Positions 35,629 to 44,306 of a stretch of DNA of 64,000 bases are shown here, one piece after another. How positions within the stretch are numbered: the first letter of the stretch is position 1; each line of letters opens with the position of its first letter. The notes beneath the pieces were generated by a model, which worked only from the letters and a program-made list of their open reading frames with translations, made no database searches and had not been told where the DNA came from. Position numbers and translations under genes: made by a program. Origin of the DNA: Aeromicrobium sp. Root472D3 (GTDB taxonomy: Bacteria > Actinomycetota > Actinomycetes > Propionibacteriales > Nocardioidaceae); assembly GCF_001426485.1 (NCBI RefSeq), contig NZ_LMET01000001.1, positions 660,675 to 724,674 of the forward strand, written 5' to 3'.

Positions 35629-35775
35629 CGCCTGCATGCCTCTCGTCCGGTGAACGCGCCCGCGTGCAGCGCATTTCACCAGAGAGTAGCCGTGGTCGGC
35701 GGGGCGTCGCGCGCGCACCATTTGTGCTCCGCGGACAACAAATTGCTTCGCCCGAATGGCGGGCCGGCCGGTGGG

Positions 35776-36186
35776 TCAGGTGGTCTGGATGCGGCTCTCG
35801 GCGTTCGAGCGCAGCGTGTCGGCGAAGTCGGTGTCGTGCTCGACGAGCGTCGCGATGGCGTCCTCGCCCAGGCGCAGCACCCGGATCGGCGTGGCCGCGA
35901 CCGCCGACGCGTTGCGCAGGCTGTGGTTGACGAGCGCGATCTCGCCGAAGACGTCGCCGGGCCCGAGCTCGGCGATGGTCTGGTTCGCCTTGCGGATCTC
36001 GACCGAGCCGGCCAGGACGATGTACGCCGAGTCGGCGGGCGTCGTCTCCATGATGACCGACCAGCCCTGCGGGATGTTGACGGCGTTGCCGACCGTCGCG
36101 AGCTGCTTGACGAGGCCCTTGGAGAAGGACGTGTGCTCGGTCAGGGCCGTGACGACCTCGGGGTCGGCCTTCTGCTTGGGTGCCAT
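35776..36186 (-). CDS. Stand-alone cyclic-nucleotide-binding (cNMP) domain protein
   Basis: A protein of 136 residues that is a single CRP-like beta-roll. IPQGWSVIMETTPADSAYIVLAGSVEIRK is the first half and LGPGDVFGEIALVNHSLRNASAVAATPIRVLRL is the phosphate-binding cassette, with G-E-I-A-L and R in the expected places. There is no helix-turn-helix, so it is not a transcription factor by itself. It is divergent from a class III adenylate cyclase with 159 bp between starts, suggesting it senses or buffers the cAMP made by that enzyme. The effector partner is unknown. Confidence 0.87.
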   Translation of the reverse strand: MAPKQKADPEVVTALTEHTSFSKGLVKQLATVGNAVNIPQGWSVIMETTPADSAYIVLAGSVEIRKANQTIAELGPGDVFGEIALVNHSLRNASAVAATPIRVLRLGEDAIATLVEHDTDFADTLRSNAESRIQTT

Positions 36187-36345
36187 GACAGCTTCTTTCG
36201 GGAGTCGGACGAGCGGTGGTCGGTGCGATCCGCGGGCCCGTGACGTCGGACGGTCGGGTGTCGTTGGTCACACCGTAGCGGCTGGCGTCACTATATTGGC
36301 TGCGGCGGGGAACGTGGGCCCTCCACGACGAGAGACGGAGTCACC

Positions 36346-37887
36346 GTGGCGCGAGCTCACCGACGGGGCAGCGACTGGCTGCTGGGCTCGCCCGACCAGC
36401 CGAGCGGACGGCTGCGGATCCGCATCCAGGTGCTGCTCACGACCCTGCTGGTCGGCACCAACGTCATCGGTGCCGTCATCGTCGTGGCGATCGCCTTCCT
36501 CGTGACGCCCGGCGGCGGACCCAATGCCGGCTACCTCAAGGCCATGGCGATCGCGGTCCCCGTCTACGTCGGCGTCGCGGTCGTCATCGGTGCCAGCGCC
36601 GTCACGGTCAGCGCCCTGCGGGCCCTGCGGTGGTCGATCGAGGACCAGGAGCCGACGGTCGACGAGCGCCGGACGGCCCTGCGGCTGCCCTGGCGCATGA
36701 CCATGATCCAGCTCGCGCTGTGGATGGGCGGGGTCGCGACGTTCACGATCCTCGCGATCATCCTGCAGCCCGAGGCCGTGCTGGGCGTCGTGTTCGCGGT
36801 CGGCATCGCGGGGCTCGTGGTGTGCGCGATCGCCTACCTGTTCACCGAGTTCGCCCTGCGCCCGATCGCCGCGCGGGCCCTGCAGGGGCGCGCGTCGGTC
36901 GACGAGCTGGGCTTCGGGGTGCAGCGTCGCATGCTGGTGTTCTGGGGGCTCGGCACGGCGGCGCCCGTGCTGGGCCTGGTCGTCGCGGCGATCGCGGCGA
37001 TCTCGCGCGACGACACGAGCGTCGTGCGGCTCGCGTCGACCGCCCTGGGCCTGGCGGCGGTCGTCCTGCTGTTCGGCCTGCTCGTCACGGTGCTGACGGC
37101 GCGGGCCGTGGTGTCGCCGATCAGCGACGTGCAGGAGGCCCTCGAGCGGGTCAAGGAGGGCGATCTCGACGTCGAGGTGCGGGTCGACGACGGCACCGAG
37201 CTGGGCCTGCTGCAGTCGGGGTTCAACGAGATGGTCGTGGGGCTGCGCGAGCGCGAGCAGATCCGCGACCTGTTCGGCCGGCACGTCGGTCAGGCCGTCG
37301 CGAAGGCGGCGACCGACGGCAACGTCGAGCTGGGCGGCGAGACGCGCACCGTCTCGGTGCTGATGATCGACCTGATCGGCTCGACGACGTACGCCGCGAC
37401 GCGGTCGCCGGCCGAGGTCGTCGAGATGCTCAACCGGTTCTTCGCCGTGATCGTCGAGGAGGTCGACGGGCACGGCGGCCTGGTCAACAAGTTCATGGGC
37501 GACGCGGTCCTCGCGATCTTCGGGGCGCCCGCCGACCTCGACGACCACGCCGGGGCGGCGCTGGCGACGTCGCGGCGCATCGCCGAGCGGCTGGCCGACG
37601 AGGTGCCCGAGATCGGCGCCGGCATCGGCGTCTCGACGGGACAGGCCGTGGCGGGCAACGTGGGGCACCGCTCGCGGTTCGAGTACACCGTGATCGGCGA
37701 CGCGGTCAACGCCGCGGCGCGCCTCACCGAGCTGGCCAAGGACGTCGACGGCCGCATCCTGGTCGCGACGGCGAGCGTCGCGGCGTCGTCGGCCGACGAG
37801 CAGACGTGCTGGACGCCTCATGGCTCGCCCGTCCTGCGGGGCCGCACCGACCCCACGCCCGCCTCGCAGCTGGCCCGCCTCAGCTGA
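36346..37887 (+). CDS. Membrane class III adenylate cyclase with HAMP domain
   Basis: A protein of 513 residues with a GTG start at 36346. Six membrane helices (about 28-52, 68-90, 122-140, 147-168, 200-220, 232-252) lead into a HAMP linker (PISDVQEALERVKEGDLDVEV) and a catalytic domain at 330-500. Metal-binding D342 (LMIDLIGST) and D386 (NKFMGDAVLAIFG), adenine-selecting K382 and D452 (YTVIGDAVN) and transition-state N455 and R459 are all present, so it should make cAMP as a homodimer. This layout is the Rv1318c-type of mycobacteria. It is divergent from a cNMP-binding protein and convergent with a TetR gene, overlapping its 3' end by 8 bp. Confidence 0.93.
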   Translation: MARAHRRGSDWLLGSPDQPSGRLRIRIQVLLTTLLVGTNVIGAVIVVAIAFLVTPGGGPNAGYLKAMAIAVPVYVGVAVVIGASAVTVSALRALRWSIEDQEPTVDERRTALRLPWRMTMIQLALWMGGVATFTILAIILQPEAVLGVVFAVGIAGLVVCAIAYLFTEFALRPIAARALQGRASVDELGFGVQRRMLVFWGLGTAAPVLGLVVAAIAAISRDDTSVVRLASTALGLAAVVLLFGLLVTVLTARAVVSPISDVQEALERVKEGDLDVEVRVDDGTELGLLQSGFNEMVVGLREREQIRDLFGRHVGQAVAKAATDGNVELGGETRTVSVLMIDLIGSTTYAATRSPAEVVEMLNRFFAVIVEEVDGHGGLVNKFMGDAVLAIFGAPADLDDHAGAALATSRRIAERLADEVPEIGAGIGVSTGQAVAGNVGHRSRFEYTVIGDAVNAAARLTELAKDVDGRILVATASVAASSADEQTCWTPHGSPVLRGRTDPTPASQLARLS

Positions 37888-38461
37888 GGGGTGCGACGGC
37901 GCCCATCGCCTCGTCGAGCAGTGCCGCCAGCGACGTCCCGGCGTCCTCGGCCCACGCGACCTGCGCCGCCTCGAGGCACGCGACGGCGCTGGCCGCGACC
38001 GCGACGGCCCGCACGTCGCGGGGGGCGTCGGCGCCGCCCGGCAGGCGCACGGCCACGAGCGGGGCGAGGCGCTCGACCCACAGGCGGCGCCGCGTCTCGG
38101 CCGTGGCACGCAGGGCGGGCTCGGCCCGGAGCATGAGCTGCAGGGGGCGTGACTTCCGGTGGTGCTCCTCCTGCAGCGCGACGGACGCCGAGAACGCGGC
38201 CCGCAGCGCCGGCCACGCGCCCTCGCCGGCCGGACGCTGCTCGAGCGCCGTCGCGATCGCGTTGCCCGACTCGACGAGCCGCTCGAGCACGAGCTCGTCC
38301 TTGCCCGCGAAGTAGCGGAAGAACGTGCGGCGCGACATGCCCGCGGCATCGGCGATCTGGTCGACCGTCGTGGCCTCGTAGCCGTGCGCCGCGAACAGCG
38401 TCCAGGCGTGCTTCGCGACCTCGTCGCGGATCGCCTCGCGGGCGTGGTCGCGCAGCGTCAT
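37880..38461 (-). CDS. TetR-family repressor of the adjacent DHA2 pump
   Basis: About 193 residues from ATG 38461; an ATG at 38473 is also in frame. HAWTLFAAHGYEATTVDQIADAAGMSRRTFFRYFAGKDELV is a textbook TetR helix-turn-helix. The C-terminal part is helical with the actinobacterial MftR/AcrR look (ALRATAETRRRLWVERLAPLVAVRLPGG). It is divergent from a DHA2 exporter, and an 8-bp-arm inverted repeat lies between them over a promoter, so it probably represses the pump until an inducer binds. Confidence 0.9.
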   Translation of the reverse strand: MTLRDHAREAIRDEVAKHAWTLFAAHGYEATTVDQIADAAGMSRRTFFRYFAGKDELVLERLVESGNAIATALEQRPAGEGAWPALRAAFSASVALQEEHHRKSRPLQLMLRAEPALRATAETRRRLWVERLAPLVAVRLPGGADAPRDVRAVAVAASAVACLEAAQVAWAEDAGTSLAALLDEAMGAVAPLS

Positions 38462-38492
38462 GTCGGGGCCCATGCCGGCATCCTACCGGCGT

Positions 38493-38541
38493 GTGTCACC
38501 AGGAGGCGAAGTTGGCACTCGGTGACACGTGCGGTTAGGGT
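38493..38541 (+). promoter_or_regulatory. Promoter and TetR operator for the DHA2 pump
   Basis: GTGTCACC at 38493-38500 and GGTGACAC at 38521-38528 form an inverted repeat. The right arm lies in the spacer of a likely promoter: TTGGCA at 38512-38517 and TAGGGT at 38536-38541, 18 bases apart. Binding there would block transcription of the pump. Confidence 0.55.
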
Positions 38542-38582
38542 CATCGTTGCACCGCCCAACCATGACCCCCGGAAGAGCCATC

Positions 38583-40019
38583 ATGACCGATCACGACGTC
38601 ACGTCCCCACCCGTCGCCGGGCACACCTCGCCCGCCCGCGCGACCCTCGAGCTGTTCGTCGTCGGGCTCGGCGCCCTCGTCGTGGCACTGGCCCAGTCCG
38701 TGCTGATCCCGGTGCTGTCGATCCTGCCGGCCGATCTCGACACCTCCGCCAGCAACGTCAACTGGCTGCTGACCTCGACGCTGCTCGTGGCAGCCGTGTC
38801 GGTGCCGATCCTCGGACGCCTCGGCGACATGTTCGGCAAGCGCCGCATGCTGCTGGTCGCGATCGGCGCGCTGGTCGTCGGATCCCTCGTCACGTCGTTC
38901 ACGGACCACATCGGCCTGCTGATCGCGGGCCGCGCGATCCAGGGCGCGTCGGCCGCGGCGATCCCGCTGGGCATCAGCCTGCTCGCGACCGTCATGCCGC
39001 GCGAGCGGGTCGGCTCGAGCATCGCCCTGATCAGCGCGATGCTGGGCGTCGGCGGATCGCTGGGCCTGCCGCTGGCCGGCTTCGTCGCCGAGCACGCCGA
39101 CTTCCACGTGCTGTTCTGGATCACCGGTCTCGCGGGCGTCGTGGCGTTCGTGGGCATCCTGCTGATCGTCCCCGAGGCCCCAGGCCGCAGCGGCGGACGC
39201 GTCGACGTCGTCGGCTCGGTCCTGCTCGCCGCAGGCCTGGTCTGCCTCCTGCTGCCGCTCGCGCAGAGCTCGACGTGGGGCTGGGACGACGCGCGCATCT
39301 GGATGCTGCTCGCCGCGGCCGTCGTCCTGATCGCGGTGTTCGGCTGGACGCAGGTGCGCACGGCCGACCCGCTCGTCGACCTCAAGGCCCTGCGTCGACC
39401 GCCGATCGTGCTGACGAACGCGGCCTCGATCCTGTTCGGCTTCGCGCTGTTCGCCTCGTTCATCGGCACGGCGTCGTACATCGAGGCGCCCGAGTCGAGC
39501 GGCTACGGCTTCGGCTCGAGCCTGCTCGTCGGGGGCCTCGCGATGCTGCCGGGCGGTCTGATGATGCTGCTGCTCGCGCCCGTCGCCGCCCGGCTGATCG
39601 CCGGGCGCGGGGCACCGCAGACCCTGGCGCTCGGTGCCCTCGTCGTCGCGGTCGGCTTCGTGGCGCGCATCGCCGTGCACGACTCGCTGTGGCAGGTCGT
39701 CGTCGGCTCGACGATCATCGGCGCGGGGACCGGCATCGGCTACGCCGCGATGCCGTCGCTGATCAACGCCCACACCCCGCCCGACGAGACGGGCGCGGCC
39801 AACGGGCTCAACACGCTGTTCCGCAGCCTGGGCAGCTCGCTGGCCAGCGCGATCGGCGGCAGCATCCTGGCCGGCTCGACCGTCATCGTGGGCGACTTCG
39901 CGGTGCCGTCGCTCGACGCGTACCAGCTGATCTTCGCCCTGTGCGGCGGAGCGGCCGTGCTGGCGGCCGTCCTGGTCATGCTGATCCCGCACCGACCGGC
40001 GCCGGTCACCGCCGCCTGA
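38583..40019 (+). CDS. DHA2-family MFS exporter
   Basis: A protein of 478 residues from ATG 38583 (GGAAGAG upstream; an ATG at 38562 is possible). It has fourteen hydrophobic helices. RLGDMFGKRRMLL near residue 80 is the loop 2-3 motif and ISAMLGVGGSLGLPLAG near 150 is the antiporter motif C. It shares SGYGFGSSL and TGAANGLNTLFRSLGSSLASAIGGS with the two transporters at the window start but is a separate branch. It is controlled by the divergent TetR. Export of drugs or a toxic metabolite is inferred. Confidence 0.92.
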   Translation: MTDHDVTSPPVAGHTSPARATLELFVVGLGALVVALAQSVLIPVLSILPADLDTSASNVNWLLTSTLLVAAVSVPILGRLGDMFGKRRMLLVAIGALVVGSLVTSFTDHIGLLIAGRAIQGASAAAIPLGISLLATVMPRERVGSSIALISAMLGVGGSLGLPLAGFVAEHADFHVLFWITGLAGVVAFVGILLIVPEAPGRSGGRVDVVGSVLLAAGLVCLLLPLAQSSTWGWDDARIWMLLAAAVVLIAVFGWTQVRTADPLVDLKALRRPPIVLTNAASILFGFALFASFIGTASYIEAPESSGYGFGSSLLVGGLAMLPGGLMMLLLAPVAARLIAGRGAPQTLALGALVVAVGFVARIAVHDSLWQVVVGSTIIGAGTGIGYAAMPSLINAHTPPDETGAANGLNTLFRSLGSSLASAIGGSILAGSTVIVGDFAVPSLDAYQLIFALCGGAAVLAAVLVMLIPHRPAPVTAA

Positions 40020-40028
40020 GCCACGGTC

Positions 40029-40709
40029 TCAGTCGGTCCGGTCCTGCGCGGTCGCGGGGTGTGCGAAGGGGCCGCCCAGGACGGCCCACTGCAGCAGCAT
40101 GATGGTCTTGGCGTCGACGACCGACGTGCCCACGCCGGCCAGCGCCTCGTCGACGTCGATCTCGACGAGCTCGATGTCCTCGCCCTCGTCCTCGACGCCG
40201 TGATGGGTGCCGTCGAGGTCGTCACGGCGGTAGGGCGCGGCGTAGAAGTGGATCTTCTCGGTCACCGAGCCGGGGCTCATGTAGACGTCGAAGACGTGCT
40301 CGACCTCGCCGACCCGGACCCCGGTCTCCTCGGCGGCCTCGCGGCGGATCGCGGTCTCGGGATCGTCCTCGTCGAGCAGCCCCGCGGGCGTCTCGAGCAG
40401 CATCCCGTCGGGGTGACCGTTGACGTAGACGGGGTAGCGGAACTGGCGCGTCAGCAGCACCGTCCGGCGCTCGACGTCGTGCAGCAGGATCGTCGCGCCG
40501 TTGCCCCGGTCGTACGTCTCACGTCGCTCGGTGCGCCACGTGCCGTCGGAGCCCCGGATGTCGAGCGTCGTCGCCCGCACGACGTACCAGTCGCTGGCGA
40601 GGAGCTCGACGTCCTTGACGACGACGTCGGGGTTGCGGTCGAGCCCGAGGCCCGTCAGGTGCAGGCCCGTGCGGCCGCGGCGGTCGGGTTCGTCCACTCC
40701 GGCAGTCAT
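40029..40709 (-). CDS. NUDIX hydrolase, GDP-mannose/ADP-ribose pyrophosphatase-like
   Basis: A protein of 226 residues. ETPAGLLDEDDPETAIRREAAEETGV near residue 110 is the Nudix box, with a spacing and start (ETPAGLLD) like NudK (GDP-mannose pyrophosphatase) and ADP-ribose pyrophosphatases; the REAAEE glutamates that bind magnesium are intact, and an Asp takes the place of the first Glu. Downstream, YMSPGSVTEKIHFYAA is the L9-loop of that subgroup. It is a cytosolic house-cleaning enzyme for sugar nucleotides. It is convergent with the DHA2 exporter, nine bases apart. Confidence 0.88.
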   Translation of the reverse strand: MTAGVDEPDRRGRTGLHLTGLGLDRNPDVVVKDVELLASDWYVVRATTLDIRGSDGTWRTERRETYDRGNGATILLHDVERRTVLLTRQFRYPVYVNGHPDGMLLETPAGLLDEDDPETAIRREAAEETGVRVGEVEHVFDVYMSPGSVTEKIHFYAAPYRRDDLDGTHHGVEDEGEDIELVEIDVDEALAGVGTSVVDAKTIMLLQWAVLGGPFAHPATAQDRTD

Positions 40710-40796
40710 GCGTCCACCCTGTCACGCGCCCGACACGACGGGCGCGCCTCCTCGGGCCGTGCGAGTGTGGAGACCGAACCGCCGAGGGGATCCACC

Positions 40797-41594
40797 ATGA
40801 CGACGCCGTCCGAGTCCGCCGACCGCCACCCGCTGTGGGCCATCCACCGACACCTGGCCGAACGGCACGTGTGGACCGACCTGACCCACGCCTTCCACCC
40901 GGGCCAGCCGCACTTCCCGGCCTTCCCGGACGAGGAGCGCAGCCAGGTCTTCGACGTCGGGCAGGACGGCTTCACGGTGCACCGGCACACGATCGTCGGT
41001 CAGTGGGGGACGCACGTCGACCCGCCGTCGCACTTCGTCGAGGGTGCGCGGACGCTCGACGAGGTCCCGGTCGAGCAGATGATCCTGCCGCTCGTGGTGC
41101 TCGACATCTCGCACCGCGTCGCGGGCGATCCCGACGCCGTGCCGACGCTCGACGACGTCGCGGCCTGGGAGCAGCGCAACGGCTCGGTCCCCGCCGGCTC
41201 GTTCGTCGCGCTGCGCACCGACTGGTGGAAGCGCTGGCCCGACGCCGCCGCGATGGAGAACCGCGACGCCGACGGCGTCAGCCACGCGCCGGGCTGGTCG
41301 CGCGAGGTCGTCGAGCACCTGGTCGCGGCGGGCGTGACGGCGCTCGGTCACGAGCAGACCGACACCGACGCGGGACGCTCGACGTCCGCGGGCGACTACG
41401 ACCTCGAGCTGCTATGGCTGCAGAACGACCGGTGGCAGATCGAGCTCATGGCGCGGCTCGACGAGGTGCCCGAGGTGGGCGCGCTGATCGTCGCGTCGTG
41501 GCCCAAGCCCTTGGGCGGCTCGGGCTTCCCGGCGCGGGTCGTCGCGATCCACCCCGCCGAGCCCGAGCCCGCCGACCCGCCCCGCTGGGCCTGA
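40797..41594 (+). CDS. Cyclase-family metal-dependent hydrolase (kynurenine formamidase-like fold)
   Basis: A protein of 265 residues from ATG 40797. QWGTHVDPPSHF near residue 62 is the HxGTHxDxPxH motif of this family with Gln in place of the first His; the other metal ligands are kept. This Gln version seems typical of one bacterial subgroup. LDISHRVAGD, GSFVALRTDWWKRW and GVTALGHEQTDTDAG are further conserved parts. Relatives hydrolyse N-formylkynurenine, isatin or cyclic amides. No tryptophan-degradation genes are nearby, so the substrate is open. Confidence 0.87.
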   Translation: MTTPSESADRHPLWAIHRHLAERHVWTDLTHAFHPGQPHFPAFPDEERSQVFDVGQDGFTVHRHTIVGQWGTHVDPPSHFVEGARTLDEVPVEQMILPLVVLDISHRVAGDPDAVPTLDDVAAWEQRNGSVPAGSFVALRTDWWKRWPDAAAMENRDADGVSHAPGWSREVVEHLVAAGVTALGHEQTDTDAGRSTSAGDYDLELLWLQNDRWQIELMARLDEVPEVGALIVASWPKPLGGSGFPARVVAIHPAEPEPADPPRWA

Positions 41595-41609
41595 GCCCTC
41601 CTCCGGCCG

Positions 41610-41948
41610 TCAGTCGGTCGTCGCGGTGGCGTCCTCGACGGTCGGGTAGAGCGCGAAGACGTCCTCCAGGCCCGTGATCGACAGGACGCGTCGGACGACC
41701 GGATTGGCGCCGGCGATGCGGAACCGTCCGGAGTCACGGGTCAGCTGCCAGCCGCTCACGAGCGCACCGAGACCCGACGAGTCCATGAACGCGACGTCGG
41801 AGAGGTCGACGACCAGCCGCACGGGCGACTCGTCGAACCGGTCGACGATGTGGGCGCGCAGCGTGCGGGCCGTCTCGACGTCGATGTCGCCCGACAGCTC
41901 GACGACGTGGAAGTCGCCGCTGACGCGGTCGACGATGGACAGGCTCAT
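41610..41948 (-). CDS. STAS-domain anti-sigma factor antagonist
   Basis: A protein of 112 residues. VVELSGDIDVETARTLRAHI is the STAS beta-helix start, and VVDLSDVAFMDSSGLGALV carries the serine phosphorylated by anti-sigma kinases in SpoIIAA/RsbV proteins. Its ATG overlaps the stop of the phytochrome-phosphatase gene (ATGA). In partner switching, the PP2C enzyme dephosphorylates this protein, which then traps the anti-sigma kinase and frees a SigB/SigF factor. A suitable sigma factor is encoded 4.6 kb away; no RsbW-like kinase is in the window. Confidence 0.92.
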   Translation of the reverse strand: MSLSIVDRVSGDFHVVELSGDIDVETARTLRAHIVDRFDESPVRLVVDLSDVAFMDSSGLGALVSGWQLTRDSGRFRIAGANPVVRRVLSITGLEDVFALYPTVEDATATTD

Positions 41949-44224
41949 GCGGGACCTCCCGGTCGCGCGGTGGAGCGCCGGAGCGCGACGACCGTCAGGT
42001 CGTCGTCGAGGGTGCCCGGCACGGCCGTGAGCAGGTCCTCGATCCACGTGTCGAGGGTGTCGGAGTGGTCGGACCCGGAGGCCGCCGACGCCAGGTGCGC
42101 GATCGAGTCGTCGATCTCGACGCCGCGTCGCTCGACCAGGCCGTCGGTGTACGCCAGCAGGATGTCGCCCTCGCCGAGCGTGATGCGGTCGGTGCGGGCC
42201 GCGCCGGCCGCGACGCCGAGCAGCGGTCGCCCGGCCTGCTCGAGCGGACGGCACGTGTCGCCCGACAGCACGAGCGGCGGCGGGTGGCCGGCGTTGGCGA
42301 GCTCGACGACGCCCGTGACGGGGTCGAGCACGACTACCACCGCGGTCGCGGTCTGGCCCGGCAGCAGCGACTGCACGAGGACGTCGAGCCGGTCGAGGCA
42401 CGCGGCGGGCGAGTGGCCGTCGAACATGTAGGCGCGCAGCGCCGTGCGCACCTGCGCCATCGCGGTCGCCGCCGTGACGCCGTGACCGGCGACGTCGCCG
42501 ACGCTCACGACGAAGCGTCCGTCGGGCAGGTGGAACGCGTCCCACCAGTCGCCGCCCAGCTGGCTGCCCTTGGCGGGACGGTAGCGCGCCAGGACGTCGT
42601 GGCCCTCGACGGTCGGGGCCTCCTCGAGCACGACGGTGCGCTGCAGCGACTCGGCGATCGCGGTGTGCTCCTGGCTGCGGCGCAGCAGCTCGCCCGACAG
42701 GTGCTCGCGCAGGCCCTGCGCGACGCCGACCTGCCAGCCGTGCCACGGCTGGCTGCGGCCGCGCACGACCTGGCGCCACTTCGCGAACGACCTGCGCGGG
42801 CTGAGGCGCACGTTGGGGTTCTCGGCCAGCGCGAGCGCCTTGTTGGTGGGGTCGCCGCCCCAGTCGACGGTCCGCTCGATCTCGGGGCGCACCCACATGA
42901 GCCAGCGGTCGGGACCGTTGCCGATGCGCAGCGCGCCCGCCGCGACGTCGGAGACGCGCGCCAGGTCGGGGTCGAGCGCCGTCAGGTGGTGGCTCGCGAC
43001 GGGTCGTCCGCCGGGGACGTCGAGCTGGCGGGAGATGAAGTGCAGGTAGGCGTCGGGCGGCACGACGCCACGCGTCATCATGCGTCCGTCGACGTGCAGC
43101 GCGACACCCTGGGCGTCGACCAGCTCGAGCAGCCGCGGGTCGTCGAGCAGGGCGTCGTAGACCGGGCGCGAGTCGGCCGCGAGCGCCGCGGTGATGCGCG
43201 CGAGCGTCACGCTGGCCTTGAGCTCGTCGCTGTGGTTGTCGGCCTGCTCGCGGTCGTCGATGAGCTGCGACGCCGTCTGGCCGAGGAACTCGGCCGCCGA
43301 GCGCGCGTCGTACGGGACGCGGTGCGGGCCGGAGTAGTGGTGGCAGGCGACGAGACCCCACAGCAGGCCGTCCTTGACCAGCGAGACCGACATCGACGCC
43401 GACACGCCCATGTTCGACAGGTACTCGATGTGGATCGGCGAGACGCTGCGCAGCACCGAGTGCGACAGGTCGAGCGGCGACCCGGTCGAGGGGTCGATGA
43501 CGGGCTCGAGCGCGACGGGTGCGTAGTGGATGTCGGCGATGAGGCGCGTCCAGTTCACGGTGTACAGCCGCCGGGCCTGGGCGGGGATGTCGGTCGACGG
43601 GTAGTGCAGCCCGAGGAACGGGTTGAGGTCGTCGCGACGGTCCTCGGCGACGACCTCGCCGTTCCACTCCTCGTCGAAGCGGTAGACCATGACGCGGTCG
43701 AAGCCGGTCAGCGAGCGGATCTCCGACGCGAGCTGCGCGCACAGCTCGGCCGTGGTGGCCGACTGGGTCAGACGGGTGACGGCCGCGCGGGCCGAGCGGT
43801 ACGAGACCGCCTGGCTCGGCAGGGGCACCGAGACGGGCTCGAGCTCGACGACGACACGCCCGCCCGACCGGTGCACGATGATGTCGACGTCGACGCCGGC
43901 GAGGTCTCCCGGGCCGCCCGGCATGCGGGTGCGGATCGGGGTGCTCATGTCGTCGGCCGCCACGGCCTGGGCGACGGACGCCGAGGGCTCGTCGCCGATG
44001 GCCTCGCGGACGTCGAGGCCGATCAGGTCGAGGGCGGGACGTCCGAGGAGCTGGGCGCAGTTGCGCGACGCCGTGACGACGCGGTGCTCGGCATCGAGCG
44101 CGAGCAGCAGGCCGTGCGGCTGGATCGCGCCCGGGATGTGGATCGGCTCGCGCTCGCAGTTGGTGAGGTCGGGCGCCGAGTACGCAGGGGTGTGGTCGAC
44201 GGCATCGCTCAGGTCATGGGTCAC
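41945..44224 (-). CDS. Bacteriophytochrome fused to a PP2C/SpoIIE-type phosphatase
   Basis: A protein of 759 residues. A PAS domain (1-130) has the biliverdin-binding cysteine C23 in TNCEREPIHIPGAIQPHG. The GAF domain (145-310) has YPSTDIPAQARRLY with the DIP motif (212-214) and CHHYSGPHRVPYD near 295. The PHY domain (325-500) has WGG (455-457) and PRRSF (476-480), the tongue motifs that change with light. A PP2C domain follows (545-750): GGDWWD, GDVAGHG near 576-582, and DGLVERRG and DDDLTVVAL with metal aspartates. It should sense red/far-red light and dephosphorylate the coupled STAS protein. No haem oxygenase gene is in the window. Confidence 0.92.
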   Translation of the reverse strand: MTHDLSDAVDHTPAYSAPDLTNCEREPIHIPGAIQPHGLLLALDAEHRVVTASRNCAQLLGRPALDLIGLDVREAIGDEPSASVAQAVAADDMSTPIRTRMPGGPGDLAGVDVDIIVHRSGGRVVVELEPVSVPLPSQAVSYRSARAAVTRLTQSATTAELCAQLASEIRSLTGFDRVMVYRFDEEWNGEVVAEDRRDDLNPFLGLHYPSTDIPAQARRLYTVNWTRLIADIHYAPVALEPVIDPSTGSPLDLSHSVLRSVSPIHIEYLSNMGVSASMSVSLVKDGLLWGLVACHHYSGPHRVPYDARSAAEFLGQTASQLIDDREQADNHSDELKASVTLARITAALAADSRPVYDALLDDPRLLELVDAQGVALHVDGRMMTRGVVPPDAYLHFISRQLDVPGGRPVASHHLTALDPDLARVSDVAAGALRIGNGPDRWLMWVRPEIERTVDWGGDPTNKALALAENPNVRLSPRRSFAKWRQVVRGRSQPWHGWQVGVAQGLREHLSGELLRRSQEHTAIAESLQRTVVLEEAPTVEGHDVLARYRPAKGSQLGGDWWDAFHLPDGRFVVSVGDVAGHGVTAATAMAQVRTALRAYMFDGHSPAACLDRLDVLVQSLLPGQTATAVVVVLDPVTGVVELANAGHPPPLVLSGDTCRPLEQAGRPLLGVAAGAARTDRITLGEGDILLAYTDGLVERRGVEIDDSIAHLASAASGSDHSDTLDTWIEDLLTAVPGTLDDDLTVVALRRSTARPGGPA

Positions 44225-44306
44225 TAGGCGTCTCTCGTAGAACGTACCGCCTGGTGGCTCAACCGGTCCGCCTGCAGTTTAGCGCCCGTGGGGCCCGTGA
44301 GGTGAC

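Noticed and set aside
44225..44290. SigB/SigF promoter before the phytochrome gene
   Set aside because: A GGTTG and a GGTAC can be found but with an 11-base spacer and an incomplete -10.
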